From Micromonospora rifamycinica (GTDB taxonomy: Bacteria; Actinomycetota; Actinomycetes; Mycobacteriales; Micromonosporaceae), in NCBI RefSeq assembly GCF_900090265.1, contig NZ_LT607752.1:2728001-2792000 (forward strand): 64,000 bases of DNA, in the 5' to 3' direction. The position numbers and the translations under genes were made by a program. This document shows, in pieces, positions 1 through 10,325 of the stretch (its first letter is position 1; each line of letters begins with the position of its first letter). Under the pieces are notes generated by a model. That model worked only from the letters and a program-made list of their open reading frames with translations, was not told where the DNA came from and ran no database searches.

Positions 1-242
<242 letters not shown>

Positions 243-260
243 CCTGCCCGCCGGCCACCA

Positions 261-293
261 CCGGCTGACCCCGCGCGAGGCGGGGTCAGCCGG
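261..293. terminator. Bidirectional hairpin terminator
   Basis: Perfect 14-bp arms at 261-274 and 280-293 enclose a 5-nt loop. The hairpin lies between the converging oxidoreductase and ABC exporter genes. Its right arm overlaps the last codons and stop of the exporter gene. There is no clear T-run, as is usual in high-GC actinomycetes. Confidence 0.75.
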
Positions 294-3200
294 CCAGGTG
301 ACCCCAGTCGTTCTCCAGGTCCCGCCACGGCCCCTGCGCGGCGACCGTGCCGTCGACCAGGACCACCACGTGGTCGGCGCGGACCAGCGCGGCCCGTTTC
401 GCGGTGGAGCCGACCACTGTCACCCCGTGCTCGCGCAGCGCCGCCCAGAGCGCCAGCTCGGTGGTGACGTCCAGCGCGGACGACACGTCGTCGGCGACCA
501 GCAGTTCGGTACGCGGCGCCAGCGCCCGCGCCAACGCGAGCCGCTGCAACTGCCCGCCGGAGAGCCGGGTGCCCTTGTGCCCGATGAGCAGCCCCAACCC
601 TCCCCCGGCCGCCAGATCGGGGGTGAGCTGGGCGGTGGTCACCGCACCGGCGGCGTCCACGTCGTGCCCGAGGGCGATGTTGTCGGCCACCGTGCCGGAG
701 AGCACCCGGGGGAGCTGGCCGACGTAGCCGACCTGACCGGGGCGCAGGAACAGCTCCGGCTCGGTCACCGGCTGGCCGTTCCAGCGCAGCTCGCCGACGT
801 GGTGCACGATCCCGGCCAGCGCCCGCAGCAGCGACGACTTGCCCGCGCCGACCGGACCGACCACCAGCACGAGCTGCCCCCGGTCCACGGTCAGGTCGAC
901 CTCCCGGACGGCCAGGGTGCCGTCGGAGTGCAGCGCCCCGAAGCCGGCCAGTTCCAGCCGGCGCAGCGGCCGACGCGGCGGCGGCTCCGGCGCGGGGGCG
1001 GTACCGGCGACCAGGTCCACTCCGGGCACCTTCGCCGAGTACGCCCCGACCCCGGTCATCGCCACCGTCCGCCGGGTCCAGACCCGGGCCGACGGGTACT
1101 GCGAGACCAGTGCCGCGGTGGTCCAGGCGAACCAGCGGGCCGCGCCGAGGGTGGAGACGGCGACCAGGGTGGCACCGGCGGACAGCCCACCGGCCAGGTA
1201 GAGCGCCCACGCCCCGATCGGCAGCAGCCCGCTCACCACCGACGGGGTGGAGCGGGCCCACACCTGCGCGGCGATCTCCCGCCGCTGCCGGTCGCTGCGC
1301 ACCAGGTCCAGGGCTGAGAGATGGTCGAGCACCGGCCGGGTCGCACCGGCCAGCTTGACCGTCCGGGCCGCCGACAGCGAGGAGACCAGCGCGGTGGCGA
1401 AGGCCGCGCGGGCGGCGACGGTGTCCCGGGCGGAGCGCTCCAGCCGGGGCCCGAACAGGGTGGCGGCGAGCCCGGAGACGGCCATCGTGCCGAGGAAGAA
1501 CAACCCCGGCACGGGGCTGCCCGTCACCGCCGTCATGACCACCATGATGATGACGGCGATGAACTGGTCCATCAGGTTGTCGGCGAGCTGCACCACCCGC
1601 TCGGTGTCGCCGCTCTGGGCCACCACCTCGGCCGGGGTGTGCGTACTGGTCCGGCGGGCGCCGGTCTGCCCGTGCACCAGCCGCAGGCTCATCCGCAGCA
1701 TCTGCCGCACCCACCACTGGGGGAAACGCAGGTTGGTCCAGTAGGGCAGCGGCAGCACGACCAGCAGCGCGCCCACGATGCCGATCGCCGGCAGCCACGG
1801 GCTGCCGCCGTCGACCACGTCCGCCCAGAGCCAGGGCAGCACCGTGCCGTCCAGGCCCAGCACGCTCATCACCACGAACATCGCGACCGACAGCAGGCCG
1901 AAACGCGGGTCGTTGACCGCCAACCGCAGGATCTCCCCCATGGTCCGCGCGGGGGCGGCGGGTGGCAGCGGCGGCGGATCCCTCTTGGGTACGACCACCG
2001 CCCTCCCGCCGGCCGCCCCCGCTCCTCCGCCGGTCGCCCCCGCTTCCCCGGTGGCCTGGCCGGCGGATCCCCGCACCGCCTCCCCGACAGCTTCCCCGGT
2101 GGCCGGTCCTTGGGATCCCCGGACGGCTCCCCCGGCCTTCCACTCCTCGCCGTCGCCGTCCGGGCAGGTCGGAGCCGGGCCGTCGAGCAGGCCCACCCCG
2201 CCCCGGGCGGTACCGGCCGGGGTGTACGCGGCGGCGCGGCTGGTGGCGAGCAGCTCCGCGAAGCGGGCCGAGGAGCGCAGCGGCCCCGCCTCCAGGACCG
2301 CCCCGTCGGCCATCACCACCACCTCGTCGCAGCGCTGCACCGAGGAGAGCCGGTGCGCGATGATGATGCCGATCCGGTCGGTCAGCAGGCGTTCGGTCGC
2401 CTCGCGTACCCGGATCTCGGTGACCGGGTCGAGCCGCGCGGTGGCCTCGTCGAGGATCACCACGTGCGGATCACGGACCAGGATGCGGGCGAACGCCACC
2501 AGCTGCTCCTGACCGGCGGAGAGCACGTACCCGCCCTCGCCGAGCCGGGTCCGGATGCCGTCCGGCAGCTCCGCGACCCACCCGGTGAGGCCCAGCTCGG
2601 CCAGCGCCCGGGGAGCCGCGTCGAGCAGGTCCGGGTCGAACAGGGCGACGTTCTCGGCGAGGGTGCCGGCCAGGATCTCGGTGCGCTGCGGCACCACGGC
2701 GATCCACCGGCGCAGCTCCTCGACATCCAGGTCGCACAGGTCGGTGTCGCCGAGCAGGACGGTGCCGCGCGGCACCTCGACCGCCCGGGTGAGCACCTTG
2801 GCCAGGGTGGACTTGCCCGAACCGGTCCGGCCGACCAGCGCGTACGACCGGCCCCGGACGAAGCTGAGCCGGACGTCACGCAGCGCCGGCCCCCGCTCGC
2901 CCTGGGCGGCCGGGTAGCGGAAGGTCAGCCCGCGCAGCGTCAGGTCGCCGTCGGTGGGGGTGACCCCGCCGGAGGGTTCCTGCCGGGAGTCGGAGAGCAA
3001 CAGCACCCGCGCCCAGGCCCCGAGCGCGTACTGGAGGTGCGGCACCCAGCGGGCGAGATGTTCGACGGTGGCGCCGAAGCTCAACGCGAGCAGCCAGATC
3101 GCCGTCAACCGCGCCCCGTCGACCCGCCCGGTGGTCAACGCCCAGGCCCCGGCCAGCACCACCCCGGCGATCCCGATCCGGATGACGCCGGCGGCGAACG

Positions 3201-3897
3201 CGGTGACCCGCGCCGACATCAGGAACACCCGGCGACAGCGGGACAGCACCTCGGCGGCCCGCCGGGCGAACAGCCGCAGCACGTACGGCTGCGCGAGGCT
3301 GGTGCGTACGTCGTCCTGGCCGTGCACCGCCTCCTCCATCACGGCGGCCAGATCTGACCAGGCCTCCTCCTCGGCCATCCGGGCTGGCGTGATGGCCGCG
3401 GTGGGTCGGCGCAGCAGCACCCCGAGCAGCGCGGTGAGCAGCAGCATGGCGACGCCGGCCGGCCACCAGACGAACAACGCGCTGACCGCGGCGAGCAGAC
3501 AGAGCACCAGGCCCTGGATCAGCCGTACGCCGGTGTTCCGCAGCTCGGCGGCGACCTGGTAGACATCGTTGTCGATCCGGTCCAGCAGCTCGCCGACCGG
3601 GGTGCCCTCCAGCGTCGGCAGATCCTGGCCGAGCGCGACCCGGCAGAGCCTGCGGCGCACGTCGGCCGACCAGTCCGCGGTGATACCGGCCATCAGCAGC
3701 GCGATCACCAACTCGCTGAAGACGGCGACGACCAGCGCCACCACCAGCGCCACGAACCAGCCCGCCGACCGGTGCACCAGCACCGGACCGGCGACCGCCG
3801 AAGCGGCGGCCTGACCGGCGGCACCCAGCACGACGAGGACGATCACCACCGACACCCGACGCGGCGCGGAGGCCCAGAGATCACGGAGCAGGCGCAT
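286..3897 (-). CDS. Full-size ABC exporter (TMD-NBD-TMD-NBD), asymmetric ATP sites
   Basis: One 1203-aa polypeptide contains two type-IV exporter halves. TMD1 spans about residues 15-300 and NBD1 about 318-550. NBD1 has Walker A GRTGSGKST (356-364), a variant signature LSAGQ (459-463), Walker B VVILDEAT and an H-loop 'IIAHR'. A Gly/Ala/Thr-rich linker runs from about 560 to 650. TMD2 spans about 655-945 and NBD2 about 980-1203. NBD2 has Walker A GPVGAGKSS (1014-1022) and a canonical LSGGQ (1112-1116), but its Walker B ends 'VADD', with Asp in place of the catalytic Glu, and the H-loop His is replaced by Ser ('VVGSTAKR'). This is the pattern of exporters with one consensus and one degenerate ATP site. 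It is an inner-membrane multidrug, lipid or peptide exporter with unknown substrate. Bacterial exporters are more often two separate half-size genes. The ATG at 3897 is followed by a basic stretch and then the first membrane helix. Confidence 0.92.
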   Translation of the reverse strand: MRLLRDLWASAPRRVSVVIVLVVLGAAGQAAASAVAGPVLVHRSAGWFVALVVALVVAVFSELVIALLMAGITADWSADVRRRLCRVALGQDLPTLEGTPVGELLDRIDNDVYQVAAELRNTGVRLIQGLVLCLLAAVSALFVWWPAGVAMLLLTALLGVLLRRPTAAITPARMAEEEAWSDLAAVMEEAVHGQDDVRTSLAQPYVLRLFARRAAEVLSRCRRVFLMSARVTAFAAGVIRIGIAGVVLAGAWALTTGRVDGARLTAIWLLALSFGATVEHLARWVPHLQYALGAWARVLLLSDSRQEPSGGVTPTDGDLTLRGLTFRYPAAQGERGPALRDVRLSFVRGRSYALVGRTGSGKSTLAKVLTRAVEVPRGTVLLGDTDLCDLDVEELRRWIAVVPQRTEILAGTLAENVALFDPDLLDAAPRALAELGLTGWVAELPDGIRTRLGEGGYVLSAGQEQLVAFARILVRDPHVVILDEATARLDPVTEIRVREATERLLTDRIGIIIAHRLSSVQRCDEVVVMADGAVLEAGPLRSSARFAELLATSRAAAYTPAGTARGGVGLLDGPAPTCPDGDGEEWKAGGAVRGSQGPATGEAVGEAVRGSAGQATGEAGATGGGAGAAGGRAVVVPKRDPPPLPPAAPARTMGEILRLAVNDPRFGLLSVAMFVVMSVLGLDGTVLPWLWADVVDGGSPWLPAIGIVGALLVVLPLPYWTNLRFPQWWVRQMLRMSLRLVHGQTGARRTSTHTPAEVVAQSGDTERVVQLADNLMDQFIAVIIMVVMTAVTGSPVPGLFFLGTMAVSGLAATLFGPRLERSARDTVAARAAFATALVSSLSAARTVKLAGATRPVLDHLSALDLVRSDRQRREIAAQVWARSTPSVVSGLLPIGAWALYLAGGLSAGATLVAVSTLGAARWFAWTTAALVSQYPSARVWTRRTVAMTGVGAYSAKVPGVDLVAGTAPAPEPPPRRPLRRLELAGFGALHSDGTLAVREVDLTVDRGQLVLVVGPVGAGKSSLLRALAGIVHHVGELRWNGQPVTEPELFLRPGQVGYVGQLPRVLSGTVADNIALGHDVDAAGAVTTAQLTPDLAAGGGLGLLIGHKGTRLSGGQLQRLALARALAPRTELLVADDVSSALDVTTELALWAALREHGVTVVGSTAKRAALVRADHVVVLVDGTVAAQGPWRDLENDWGHLAG

Positions 3898-4026
3898 GGA
3901 GATTCCCTCCGGACTGGGGTGGCGGTACCCCCAGCCTGACCCGCCCCGAGCCTCCCCTCAACGGATTTACCCCACCGCCCCCACCCGCTCGCCGGCCAAC
4001 CCGCCCGCTCGCCGGGGCGGGGCCGG

Positions 4027-4866
4027 TCAGAAGAGGATGGTGGCGAGGGTGCCTACGGGGTGGAAGCCGCAGCGTTCGTAGACCCGGCGGGCGGGGCGGT
4101 TGAAGTCGTTGACATAGAGGCTGACGGTGGGGGCGACCCGGAGCAGCGCGTCGCGTACCACGGCGGCCATCGCGGCGGTGGCGATGCCGCGTCCGCGCCA
4201 CTGCGGCGCCACCCAGACGCCCTGGATCTGGGCGGTCCGGCGGGTCACCACGGCCAGTTCGGCTTTGAACACGACCTCCCCGTCGACCAGGCGGGCGTAC
4301 GCCCGGCCGGCGCGGACCAGGTCCTCGACCCGGCGGCGGTAGGCCCGGCCGCCGTCGTCGGCCAGCGGGGAGACGCCCACCTCCTCGGCGTACATGGCGA
4401 CGGCGGCCGGGAAGAGCCGGTGCACCTCGCTGGGCCGGACCCGGCGTACCTCCGGGTCGGCCGGGATGGCGGGCAGCGCGTCGGTGGCCAGTAGCGGCTG
4501 GTTGGGGCGTACGTCGCGGGCCGGCCCCCAGTGGTCGGCGAGCCGTTCCCAGAGGCCGAGCACCGCGTCGGCCCGCCCGACGATGGAGGAGCAGAGTCGT
4601 TCCTCACCGGAGAGCTGCTCGGCGAACGCGGCGACGGCGGAGTCGGTGGCGAGGATCGGGGTGAGGTTGCCGCCGAGCCAGCAGATCGACTCCAGGTTGC
4701 GGCGGGTGCCGTAGCCGAGGATCCGCCCTTCGGCCCGCCACCAGGCCAGACCCCGGGCGGAGATCCGCTCGGCGACCTGCGCTCCGGCGAACGGGTCGAG
4801 GTCGAGCAGCCGCTCCACCGCGCGACGCTCCGACTCTCCCAGTTGGCGTACCGGCACCGTCAGCAC
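4027..4866 (-). CDS. GNAT acetyltransferase of the Rv2867c type
   Basis: About 279 aa from a GTG at 4866. The frame stays open to 4944, but that extension runs into the operator-like DNA shared with the PadR gene, and its residues (CCRQVPHWLCRSP) do not look like protein. The C-terminal half has the GNAT acetyl-CoA loop 'QWRGRGIATAAM' followed by 'LYVNDFNRPARRVYERCGF', a typical motif A/B ending. The N-terminal half matches the DUF4081-like domain seen in actinobacterial GNATs encoded next to ispG. It is a cytoplasmic acyl-CoA-dependent N-acyltransferase of unknown substrate. In mycobacteria this gene follows ispG directly; here an opposing PadR gene separates them. Confidence 0.82.
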   Translation of the reverse strand: MLTVPVRQLGESERRAVERLLDLDPFAGAQVAERISARGLAWWRAEGRILGYGTRRNLESICWLGGNLTPILATDSAVAAFAEQLSGEERLCSSIVGRADAVLGLWERLADHWGPARDVRPNQPLLATDALPAIPADPEVRRVRPSEVHRLFPAAVAMYAEEVGVSPLADDGGRAYRRRVEDLVRAGRAYARLVDGEVVFKAELAVVTRRTAQIQGVWVAPQWRGRGIATAAMAAVVRDALLRVAPTVSLYVNDFNRPARRVYERCGFHPVGTLATILF

Positions 4867-4930
4867 GGTTACCAGCCTGCCAGATGGGGGCGGTGCTCCG
4901 CCGGGCGACCGGCACAGCCAGTGAGGGACT

Positions 4931-4978
4931 TGTCGACAACACATTGCCGATATATCGTTGATGCATCAGCGACAACAC
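4931..4978. promoter_or_regulatory. Palindromic operator-like cluster in the GNAT/PadR divergent promoter
   Basis: Three perfect palindromes lie within 38 bp: TGTCGACA (4931-4938), CGATATATCG (4948-4957) and TGATGCATCA (4959-4968). A 9-bp direct repeat CGACAACAC flanks the last two (4934-4942 and 4970-4978, 36 bp apart). The stretch is strikingly AT-rich for this genome and ends 16 bp before the PadR start codon. PadR proteins typically bind AT-rich dyads in their own promoters, so autoregulation, and possibly control of the divergent GNAT, is likely by inference. Confidence 0.6.
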
Positions 4979-4994
4979 GAGGGAGGACACCACG

Positions 4995-5594
4995 ATGGGA
5001 TTTCACCGTCGAATCCACGCACTGCACGAGGCACGGCAACGCGGCTTCGGCTTCCCGCCCGTTCCGCCCGGCCCGCACGGTCCCGCGGGTTGGGGCGGCG
5101 GCCCCGGGGGCTGGGGCGGCGGGCGGGGCGGTCGCGGGCGGGGCCGGGGTCGCCGGCCGAACGTCCGGGCCGCCGTGCTGGCCCTGCTCACCGAGCGGCC
5201 GATGCACGGCTACGAGATGATCCAGGAGATCGACTCCCGCACCGGCGGGGCCTGGCGGCCCAGCCCGGGTTCGATCTACCCGACCCTGCAACTGCTGGAG
5301 GACGAGGGCGTCATCGCGGCCAGCACCGATCCGGCCGGCGGCGGGCGCAAGCGGTTCGGCCTGACCGACGCCGGTCAGGAGGAGGCCGCCACGGCCGCGC
5401 AGACCCCGCCCTGGGCGGAGTTCGCCGAGAACACGGTCAACAGCTGGCACGACATCCGGGACGCCGGCGCGCAGGCCATGCACGCGCTGCGGCAGGTGAT
5501 GATGACCGGTACGGACGACCAGCGGGAACGCGCCGCCCAGGTGCTCGACGAGACCCGCCGCAAGCTGTACGCGATCCTCGCCGAATCCGAGTGA
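4995..5594 (+). CDS. PadR-family transcriptional regulator with Gly/Arg-rich N-terminus
   Basis: A 199-aa protein. Residues about 20-55 are an unusual Pro/Gly/Arg/Trp-rich tract (GGGPGGWGGGRGGRGRGRG). It is followed by a classic PadR winged helix: 'VRAAVLALLTERPMHGYEM', then 'PSPGSIYPTLQLLEDEGVI', and a wing ending 'GRKRFGLTDAG'. The C-terminal helices probably dimerise. The start ATG has a strong ribosome site (gggagga, about 8 nt upstream). PadR repressors often control exporter or stress genes; the ABC exporter 1 kb away is a possible target, but only by proximity. The dyads upstream suggest self-repression. Confidence 0.93.
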   Translation: MGFHRRIHALHEARQRGFGFPPVPPGPHGPAGWGGGPGGWGGGRGGRGRGRGRRPNVRAAVLALLTERPMHGYEMIQEIDSRTGGAWRPSPGSIYPTLQLLEDEGVIAASTDPAGGGRKRFGLTDAGQEEAATAAQTPPWAEFAENTVNSWHDIRDAGAQAMHALRQVMMTGTDDQRERAAQVLDETRRKLYAILAESE

Positions 5595-5639
5595 CCGCCG
5601 GGACCACCCCGGCGGGCCCCCACCACCGCAGGCACGCAG

Positions 5640-5673
5640 AAGGGCGGCTCTCCCACCGGGAGGGCCGCCCTTT
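5640..5673. terminator. Bidirectional terminator between PadR and ispG
   Basis: Arms AAGGGCGGC (5640-5648) and GCCGCCCTT (5664-5672) pair, with an inner CTCCC/GGGAG stem. The hairpin is followed by T residues on the plus strand and A/T on the other side. It lies between converging genes. Confidence 0.85.
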
Positions 5674-5684
5674 CCGACGGTGGC

Positions 5685-6857
5685 TCAGTGCACGGTGACG
5701 GTGGGGCCGGGGACCAGCTCGCGCAGCTCCTCGGGGATCTCCGCGCCCATCTCGTCGGCGATCCGCAGCGCCTCCTCGATGAGCGTCTCGACGATCTGCC
5801 CCTCGGGGACGGTCTTGACCACCTGCCCCTTGACGAAGATCTGCCCCTTGCCGTTGCCGGAGGCGACCCCGAGGTCGGCCTCACGGGCCTCGCCCGGCCC
5901 GTTCACCACGCAGCCCATCACGGCGACCCGCAGCGGCACCGGCAGCCCTTCCAGGCCGGCGGTGACCTCCTCGGCGAGCTTGTAGACGTCGACCTGCGCC
6001 CGGCCGCAGGACGGGCAGGAGACGATCTCCAGACCGCGTTCGCGCAGGCCCAGCGACTCCAGGATCTGGTTGCCGACCTTGATCTCCTCGACCGGCGGGG
6101 CCGACAGCGACACCCGGATCGTGTCGCCGATCCCCTCGGCGAGCAGCGCCCCGAAGGCGACCGCCGACTTGATGGTGCCCTGGAACGCCGGCCCGGCCTC
6201 GGTCACGCCCAGGTGCAGCGGGTAGTCACACTGCTCGGCGAGCTGCCGGTACGCCCGGATCATGACCACCGGGTCGTTGTGCTTGACCGAGATCTTGATG
6301 TCCCGGAAGCCGTGCTCCTCGAACAGCGAGCACTCCCACAGCGCCGACTCGACCAGCGCCTCGGCGGTGGCCTTGCCGTACTTGGCGAGCAGCCGCTTGT
6401 CGAGCGAGCCGGCGTTGACGCCGATCCGGATCGGCGTACCGGCGGCGGAGGCCGCTGCGGCGATCTCCTTGACCTTGTCGTCGAACTGACGGATGTTGCC
6501 CGGGTTGACCCGGACCGCCGCGCAGCCGGCGTCGATCGCGGCGAAGACGTACTTCGGCTGGAAGTGGATGTCGGCGATCACCGGGATCTGCGACTTGCGG
6601 GCGATGGCCGGCAGCGCCTCCACGTCGTCCTGGCTGGGCACGGCGACCCGGACGATCTGGCAGCCGGAGGCGGTCAGCTCGGCGATCTGCTGGAGGGTGG
6701 CGTTGACGTCGGAGGTGAGGGTGGTTGTCATCGACTGCACCGAGACGGGCGCACCTCCACCGACCGGCACCGAGCCGACCATGATCTGACGGCTGATCCG
6801 GCGGGGGGCCAGCGGCGGGGGCGGGACGGCGGGCATACCGAGACTGACAGCGGTCAC
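5685..6857 (-). CDS. ispG: 4-hydroxy-3-methylbut-2-en-1-yl diphosphate synthase (flavodoxin)
   Basis: A 390-aa enzyme of the MEP isoprenoid pathway that converts MEcPP to HMBPP using a [4Fe-4S] cluster. The cluster ligands are visible as 'CPSCGR' and the following Cys in '[12 protein letters not shown]'. The N-terminal TIM barrel begins '[18 protein letters not shown]'. I chose the GTG at 6857 because it has a Shine-Dalgarno match (gaggtgag) about 7 nt upstream. A GTG at 6869, overlapping the rseP stop, is a weaker alternative. It is the last gene of the dxr-rseP-ispG operon, an order conserved in actinobacteria. Confidence 0.97.
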   Translation of the reverse strand: MTAVSLGMPAVPPPPLAPRRISRQIMVGSVPVGGGAPVSVQSMTTTLTSDVNATLQQIAELTASGCQIVRVAVPSQDDVEALPAIARKSQIPVIADIHFQPKYVFAAIDAGCAAVRVNPGNIRQFDDKVKEIAAAASAAGTPIRIGVNAGSLDKRLLAKYGKATAEALVESALWECSLFEEHGFRDIKISVKHNDPVVMIRAYRQLAEQCDYPLHLGVTEAGPAFQGTIKSAVAFGALLAEGIGDTIRVSLSAPPVEEIKVGNQILESLGLRERGLEIVSCPSCGRAQVDVYKLAEEVTAGLEGLPVPLRVAVMGCVVNGPGEAREADLGVASGNGKGQIFVKGQVVKTVPEGQIVETLIEEALRIADEMGAEIPEELRELVPGPTVTVH

Positions 6858-6865
6858 TTGGGCAC

Positions 6866-8107
6866 TCACCTCGTGAAGAGCGTGATCGGGTTGACGATGT
6901 CTGCGGTGGCGGTGAGCAGCGTGAACGCGCCACCGATGAGGATCACCGCGTACGTGATGGGCATCAGCTTGAGGTAGTCGACCCGGCCCGGGTCGCGCCG
7001 GCCGATCCGGGCGTAGAGCCAGGAGCGCGCCCGCTCGAACCAGGCGATGGCGATGTGACCACCGTCGAGGGGTAGCAGCGGCAGCAGGTTGAAGACGCCG
7101 ACGAAGAAGTTGAGCGAGATGAACAGCAGGACGAGGAGCTGCCAGACGCCGTTCTCCAGCGCCTCGCCACCGAGCCGGCTCGCGCCGACCACGCTGATCG
7201 GGGTGTCCTTGTCCCGTTCGCCGCCGGTGATGGCGGTCCACAGGGCGGGCACCTTGTCCGGGATGCGCTTGATCGCCTCGTAGGTGCCGACGGCCAGGTC
7301 CTTGGTGTAGCCGGCGGTGGCCGGGATCGCCTCGACCGGGCCGTAGGTGACGTTCGCCGGCACACCGGGCGGGAGCATCGGGCCGGCGACACCGAGGGCG
7401 GAGACGGTGACCGGGGCGCCGTTCGGGTCGTCCAGCGGCCTGCGCTGCACGGCGGCGAGGTCGGCGCGGACCTCACCGGACACGCCGTCGCGCTCGTAGG
7501 TGATCGTCGCCGGCTGGCCCGGGGGCAGGTCGCGGACGGTCTTGACCAGCGCGGTGTAGTCGGCGACCGGAACGCCGTTCACGGCGACGATCTTGTCGTC
7601 GTCGCGCAGCCCGGCCTGCTTGGCGGGGCTGACCGGGTCGCCCGCAGCGCACTCGCGGACCGCGTCGGTGGGGATCACGCAGTCGACGACCTTGACGTGC
7701 GCCGGCAGCGGGTTGGGCAGATCCTTGTTGGGCAGGCCCATGAACATGGCGGCCAGCCAGATCGCGACGACGGCCAGCGCGAAGTGGGTGACCGAGCCGG
7801 CGGACATCACGATCGTCCGCTTCCAGACCGGGTAGCGCCACATCGCCCGCTTCTCGTCACCCGGCTCGACGTCGTCGTCCTGCGGCGTCATCCCGACGAT
7901 CTTGCAGAAGCCGCCGAGCGGGATGGCCTTGAGGCCGTACTCCGTCTCACCCCGGCGGAACGACCAGATGGTCGGTCCGAAGCCGACGAAGTAGCGGGTG
8001 ACCTTCATGCCGAACGCCTTGGCGGTCAGCATGTGACCCGCCTCGTGCAGGCTCACCGAGATGAGGATCGCCAGGGCGATCACCACCACCCCGAGCAGAT
8101 AGAGCAT
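6866..8107 (-). CDS. rseP: RIP metalloprotease (site-2 protease, M50 family)
   Basis: A 413-aa intramembrane zinc protease. The first helix carries HEAGH (residues 21-25) with the zinc ligands and catalytic Glu. A PDZ domain occupies the middle (around '[19 protein letters not shown]'). The second active-site motif 'LLPLDGGH' lies in the C-terminal membrane region. The family cleaves membrane-bound anti-sigma factors and other single-pass proteins; the mycobacterial orthologue is Rip1. The ATG shares one base with the dxr stop (TGATG), so the two genes are probably translationally coupled. Confidence 0.96.
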   Translation of the reverse strand: MLYLLGVVVIALAILISVSLHEAGHMLTAKAFGMKVTRYFVGFGPTIWSFRRGETEYGLKAIPLGGFCKIVGMTPQDDDVEPGDEKRAMWRYPVWKRTIVMSAGSVTHFALAVVAIWLAAMFMGLPNKDLPNPLPAHVKVVDCVIPTDAVRECAAGDPVSPAKQAGLRDDDKIVAVNGVPVADYTALVKTVRDLPPGQPATITYERDGVSGEVRADLAAVQRRPLDDPNGAPVTVSALGVAGPMLPPGVPANVTYGPVEAIPATAGYTKDLAVGTYEAIKRIPDKVPALWTAITGGERDKDTPISVVGASRLGGEALENGVWQLLVLLFISLNFFVGVFNLLPLLPLDGGHIAIAWFERARSWLYARIGRRDPGRVDYLKLMPITYAVILIGGAFTLLTATADIVNPITLFTR

Positions 8108-9318
8108 CAGGCTTCCTTCCCCGACCCCGAGATGATCTCCTGCGCGTGCGCGCGCGCCCATGATTCGGCGGCGAGCACGTCCACGACGGTACCTGGTTCG
8201 TCGAAATCGGGGGTGTCCTCCAGGACCCGCTCCAGGGTGTCGACGATGCCGAGGAACGGCAGCCGGCCGGCGACGAACGCCGCCACGCACTCCTCGTTCG
8301 CCGCGTTGTAGACCGCCGGGCGGCAGTGGCCCGCCGTACCGGCCGCCTTGGCCAGCGCCACCGCCGGGAACGCCTCGTCGTCCAGCGGGGTGAACTCCCA
8401 GGTGTGGGCGGTGGTCCAGTCGACGGCGGCGGCGGCGTCGGGCACCCGGTCGGGCCAGCCGATGCCGAGCGCGATGGGCAGCCGCATGTCCGGCGGGCTC
8501 GCCTGGGCGAGGGTGGATCCGTCGACGAACTCGACCATCGAGTGGATCACCGACTGTGGGTGCACCATCACGGCGATGTCGGCGTAGGGCACGTCGAACA
8601 GCTCGTGCGCCTCGATCACCTCCAGCGCCTTGTTGACCATCGTGGCCGAGTTGATCGTGACGACCGGCCCCATGTTCCACGTCGGGTGGGCCAGCGCCTG
8701 CTCCGGGGTGACAGCGGTCAGCTCGTCGCGCCGCCGCCCCCGGAACGGCCCGCCGCTGGCCGTGACCACCAGCCGGCGCACCTCGCCCCGGGTGCCGCCG
8801 CGCAGGCACTGGGCCAGCGCCGAATGCTCCGAGTCCACCGGCACGATCTGCCCCGGCCGCGTCACCGCGGCCTTCACCAGCGGGCCGCCGGCCACCAACG
8901 ACTCCTTGTTGGCCAACGCGAGGGTACGACCACAGCGCAGCGCGGCCAGCGTCGGCGCGAGCCCGAGCGACCCGACCACCCCGTTGAGGACCACGTCGCA
9001 GGGCCACTGCGCCAACTCGGTCATCGCGTCCGGGCCGGCGATGATCTTCGGCAGCTTGAAGTCCCCGGTGGCCCAGCCGCGCCGGCTCGCCTCGGCATAG
9101 AAGGCGAGTTGCAGATCCTGCGCGGCGGACGCCTTGGCCACCCCGACCGCGTCCACCCCCAGTTCGAGCGCCTGGGTGGCGAGCAGGTCGACGTTGCCGC
9201 CGCCCGCACCGAGCGCCACCACCCGGAACCGGTCCGGGTTGCGCCTGACGATGTCGATCGCCTGGGTGCCGATCGAACCGGTGGAGCCGAGCAGTACGAG
9301 ATCCCGGGGAGTTGTCAC
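8107..9318 (-). CDS. dxr: 1-deoxy-D-xylulose 5-phosphate reductoisomerase
   Basis: A 403-aa cytoplasmic enzyme for the NADPH-dependent step from DXP to MEP. The N-terminal Rossmann fold starts '[13 protein letters not shown]' (GSTGSIG near residues 10-16). The metal/substrate region includes '[13 protein letters not shown]' and the flexible-loop motif 'ASGGPFRGR'; '[17 protein letters not shown]' is also diagnostic. The start is GTG. It is the first gene of the dxr-rseP-ispG operon and ends one base into rseP. Confidence 0.98.
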   Translation of the reverse strand: MTTPRDLVLLGSTGSIGTQAIDIVRRNPDRFRVVALGAGGGNVDLLATQALELGVDAVGVAKASAAQDLQLAFYAEASRRGWATGDFKLPKIIAGPDAMTELAQWPCDVVLNGVVGSLGLAPTLAALRCGRTLALANKESLVAGGPLVKAAVTRPGQIVPVDSEHSALAQCLRGGTRGEVRRLVVTASGGPFRGRRRDELTAVTPEQALAHPTWNMGPVVTINSATMVNKALEVIEAHELFDVPYADIAVMVHPQSVIHSMVEFVDGSTLAQASPPDMRLPIALGIGWPDRVPDAAAAVDWTTAHTWEFTPLDDEAFPAVALAKAAGTAGHCRPAVYNAANEECVAAFVAGRLPFLGIVDTLERVLEDTPDFDEPGTVVDVLAAESWARAHAQEIISGSGKEA

Positions 9319-9361
9319 GCGGTCATTCTGCCCCGGCCGCGCTGTACTCCCGCTGGGAGCC

Positions 9362-10123
9362 TCACCGCTCGACGTCGACCTCCCCGGCCGTCCGCTCCCC
9401 CTCGCCCGGTTCCCCCTGTTCGGCCGGTGCCTCCTCGCCGAGGGGTGCCGCCTCGTCCAGCAACTCGGCCGGGTCGACGGAGAACGCGAACGGCTGTGTC
9501 ATCACGAACGTCGTCCCCGCTGCCGCAGCGGCCGTCGGTCGGTACTCCCCGTCGGCCAGCTCGTAGAGCGCCAGGGTGGGCACGCGGTTGCGCAGGTCGA
9601 CCCGGAGGAAGAAGGGAACCCCGGCGGCGGCGTACTCCCGGGGCCGGTCGATCACGTCCTTGCGCCGGTTGCCGGGTGACACGATCTCCCCCAGCAGCAC
9701 CGCCTGCCGGATGTCGATCGCCGTCCGCCCACCACCGGAGGAACGGAGCACCGCGATGTCCGGAATGTAGAGGTCCTTGCCGGAGATCAGATTGATCTCG
9801 GGGTACACCCAGTAGCCGGCTCGGCGTGCCGCGCGGTGCAACAGGTAGGGCAGTTCCCGCTCGACCGACTGATGGTCGATTCCGGCATGTGGGGTCACGA
9901 TCACGCTTCCGCTCAGGACTTCAACCTTGGGACCGTTGGTCTCCGGCAACAGGTCGAGGGCGAGCTGGGCGGTCCACGGCTCGTCGTGCCAGCGCAGCGC
10001 GTCGAACGACGGCCCCGTCGGCCGGCCGGCCGACCCTTGCGGCTGGCCACTGGACTCGGGCCAGTGGGACGTCGGGTCAGGTGACTGTGGTGCCGGCTCG
10101 GGCGCGAATGCGGCCTGGGCCAT
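9362..10123 (-). CDS. Uma2-family (DUF820) endonuclease-like protein
   Basis: A 253-aa protein. The core (about residues 60-190) has the PD-(D/E)XK-like Uma2 pattern: '[19 protein letters not shown]', then '[21 protein letters not shown]', '[21 protein letters not shown]' and '[14 protein letters not shown]'. The Asp in PDIAV and the Glu in GEIVSP fit the catalytic positions. The first 45 residues and the acidic C-terminus are low in complexity. Uma2 genes are numerous in actinomycetes and cyanobacteria, and their biological role is largely unknown. It is probably a single transcription unit. Confidence 0.88.
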   Translation of the reverse strand: MAQAAFAPEPAPQSPDPTSHWPESSGQPQGSAGRPTGPSFDALRWHDEPWTAQLALDLLPETNGPKVEVLSGSVIVTPHAGIDHQSVERELPYLLHRAARRAGYWVYPEINLISGKDLYIPDIAVLRSSGGGRTAIDIRQAVLLGEIVSPGNRRKDVIDRPREYAAAGVPFFLRVDLRNRVPTLALYELADGEYRPTAAAAAGTTFVMTQPFAFSVDPAELLDEAAPLGEEAPAEQGEPGEGERTAGEVDVER

Positions 10124-10325
10124 CCGGGCTCACCCCCTCAGCGGAACATCCTGCTGGTCCCACCCTAATCGCCGCAGCCCCCGTGGCCGCCCGTCGCACC
10201 ACCGGTGCGCCTCGGTCAGCCCACGGCCTCCCCGCCCGTCGACCACCACCACGCACGTGATCAACACATCGGAGCCGATACAGGATGGCCCCTCCCCCGC
10301 GGCCCCCACGCCCGCGCCGCCCGAC

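Noticed and set aside
8326..9795. 489-codon plus-strand frame opposite dxr
   Set aside because: No domain, Arg/Gly/His-rich, fully antisense to a clear gene.
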